Below are positions 63,108 to 64,000 of a stretch of DNA of 64,000 nucleotides, one piece after another; position 1 is the first letter of the stretch; each line of letters starts with the position of its first letter. Source of the stretch: Stigmatella erecta (GTDB lineage Bacteria > Myxococcota > Myxococcia > Myxococcales > Myxococcaceae); NCBI RefSeq assembly GCF_900111745.1, contig NZ_FOIJ01000024.1:50569-114568 (forward strand), read 5' to 3'. The translations under genes were made by a program, and so were the position numbers. The notes beneath the pieces are model-generated. The model saw only the letters and a program-made list of their open reading frames with translations. It was not told where the DNA came from and made no database searches.

Positions 63108-64000
63108 GCATTGGAAGGAAGATTGGAGCCGGATTCGGACTGGCCCTGCTGGTCCTGCTCATCGTCTCGGGCATGTCCCTGTACGGCACGGACATCCTCA
63201 CGGACACCACCGAGGAGCTGGTGCGCAGTGAGCTCACCATCGAGCAGCTGCGCCAGCTCACCGCCCACCTCGTGGACGCCGAGGCCTATCAGCGCAACTA
63301 CATCATCACCGGCAAGGAGGAGTTCCTGAACAGCTACCGGGCCTCCGTCACGGAGTCCCGCGCCACCCTGCAGCGCCTCAACGAGGCCACTGCTTCCTCC
63401 GAGACCCGCACACGCCAGGCCGCCAACCTGCCCGCCCTCATCGAGGCCCGGCTCGCCTACCTCGACGAGACCGTCGAGCTGCGCCGGACGAAGGACCGGG
63501 AAGCGGCCCTGGAGAACGTGGAGAAGGGCACGGGCAATCTCCAGATGAATCAGATCCGCCGCATCACCCGCGAGATGCTGGAGCAGGAGCAGGCCCTGTG
63601 GATCCGGAGCCACGAGGATGCCTCCAACGCCTCGCGGCTCATCCGGGTGGTGGTCTCCCTGGGCGCCATCGTGGGCGTGCTCCTGGTGCTGGGCGTCAGC
63701 GTGGTGCTCACCCGGGGCATCACCGGCCCGCTGGAGCGGCTCATGTCCGGGGTGGAGACCTTCACGCGCGGCACCCTCGCCCACCGCATCGAGGTGCACA
63801 ACGAGGACGAGACGGGCAAGCTCGCCCGGGCCTTCAACGCCATGGCCGAGCGGCGCCAGGAGTCCGAGGCCCAGGTGGCGCGCCAGTCCGCGGAGCGCGA
63901 GCAGGCGCTGCGCACCGTGGCCGAGTTCGTCAACCAGCTGGCCGGCGCCAGCTCGGAGATTCTCTCCAGCACCAGCGAGCAGGTGGCCAGCGCCCAGGAG
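63104..64000 (+). CDS. Methyl-accepting chemotaxis protein, CHASE3-type, truncated by the window end
   Basis: 298 residues visible. ATG 63104 in the ATGA overlap. TM1 (IGAGFGLALLVLLIVSGMSL), then a helical periplasmic domain with the CHASE3-like block DAEAYQRNYIITGKEEFLNS, TM2 (LIRVVVSLGAIVGVLLVLGV), HAMP (TRGITGPLERLMSGVETFTRG) and the start of the coiled coil (LAGASSEILSSTSEQVASA). The signalling tip lies beyond 64000. Probable WspA-like receptor; CheA and CheB would be expected next. Confidence 0.9.
   Translation, partial: MSIGRKIGAGFGLALLVLLIVSGMSLYGTDILTDTTEELVRSELTIEQLRQLTAHLVDAEAYQRNYIITGKEEFLNSYRASVTESRATLQRLNEATASSETRTRQAANLPALIEARLAYLDETVELRRTKDREAALENVEKGTGNLQMNQIRRITREMLEQEQALWIRSHEDASNASRLIRVVVSLGAIVGVLLVLGVSVVLTRGITGPLERLMSGVETFTRGTLAHRIEVHNEDETGKLARAFNAMAERRQESEAQVARQSAEREQALRTVAEFVNQLAGASSEILSSTSEQVASAQE

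Overview
The window is about 70% G+C chromosomal DNA from a myxobacterium, most likely the Cystobacterineae (a Stigmatella/Archangium/Cystobacter-like organism). The assignment rests on a TraA/TraB outer-membrane-exchange operon with a MYXO-CTERM-type tail, many lipoproteins, a CrtI-type carotenoid gene, tandem chemosensory genes of Wsp/ACF type, a large RHS toxin, and pervasive GTG/TTG starts with 1-4 bp coupled overlaps. No species call is possible. No tRNA, rRNA, CRISPR array or insertion sequence was seen.

Layout. 1-8.3 kb: a coupled pair (proteasome-fold-like protein and PLC/P1-nuclease-like protein), a LuxR regulator, a metallophosphoesterase, a thioredoxin lipoprotein and a dynamin-like GTPase. 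8.3-14.4 kb: three paralogous XRE regulators in tandem, the third with two HTH domains, leading straight into traA-traB. A recurring ACCTG/CAGGT box lies upstream of all four transcription units. 14.5-24.7 kb: an operon of three lipoproteins, a DCC-lipase maturation factor fusion, an MBL-fold protein, and a 1,450-residue GH119-like amylase with starch-binding modules. 24.7-32.8 kb: alkylation repair (Ada/AlkA fusion plus Ogt), a second GTPase overlapping an M23 peptidase tail to tail, a TetR-desaturase pair, and pgi. 32.7-39.8 kb: membrane proteins, an ADP-ribosylglycohydrolase, and F1 ATP synthase genes atpG, atpD and atpC split by other genes. 39.9-47.8 kb: SanA-like and AI-2E proteins, a SUKH (SMI1/KNR4)-histone H1-like fusion, a CotH lipoprotein, thioredoxin and a chemoreceptor.

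47.9-55.1 kb is accessory DNA of lower G+C toward its toxin end. It carries a broken RHS polymorphic toxin gene. Three reading-frame changes, all in simple-sequence tracts (G6, G8, CG repeat), split an otherwise continuous secreted RHS protein with a papain-like toxin tip. In the restored frame its stop overlaps the start of the probable immunity gene (ATGA). A second immunity paralogue follows and carries an in-frame stop. 55.1-64 kb: an ABC exporter, small stress-type proteins, a carotenoid desaturase, and a chemosensory operon (CheW, CheR-TPR, CheW, CHASE3-type MCP) that runs off the end. Its cheR contains a 17-base poly-C tract.

Two regions could be the interesting biology: the XRE triplet with shared operator-like boxes beside the self-recognition genes traAB, and the frame-broken RHS toxin/immunity locus.
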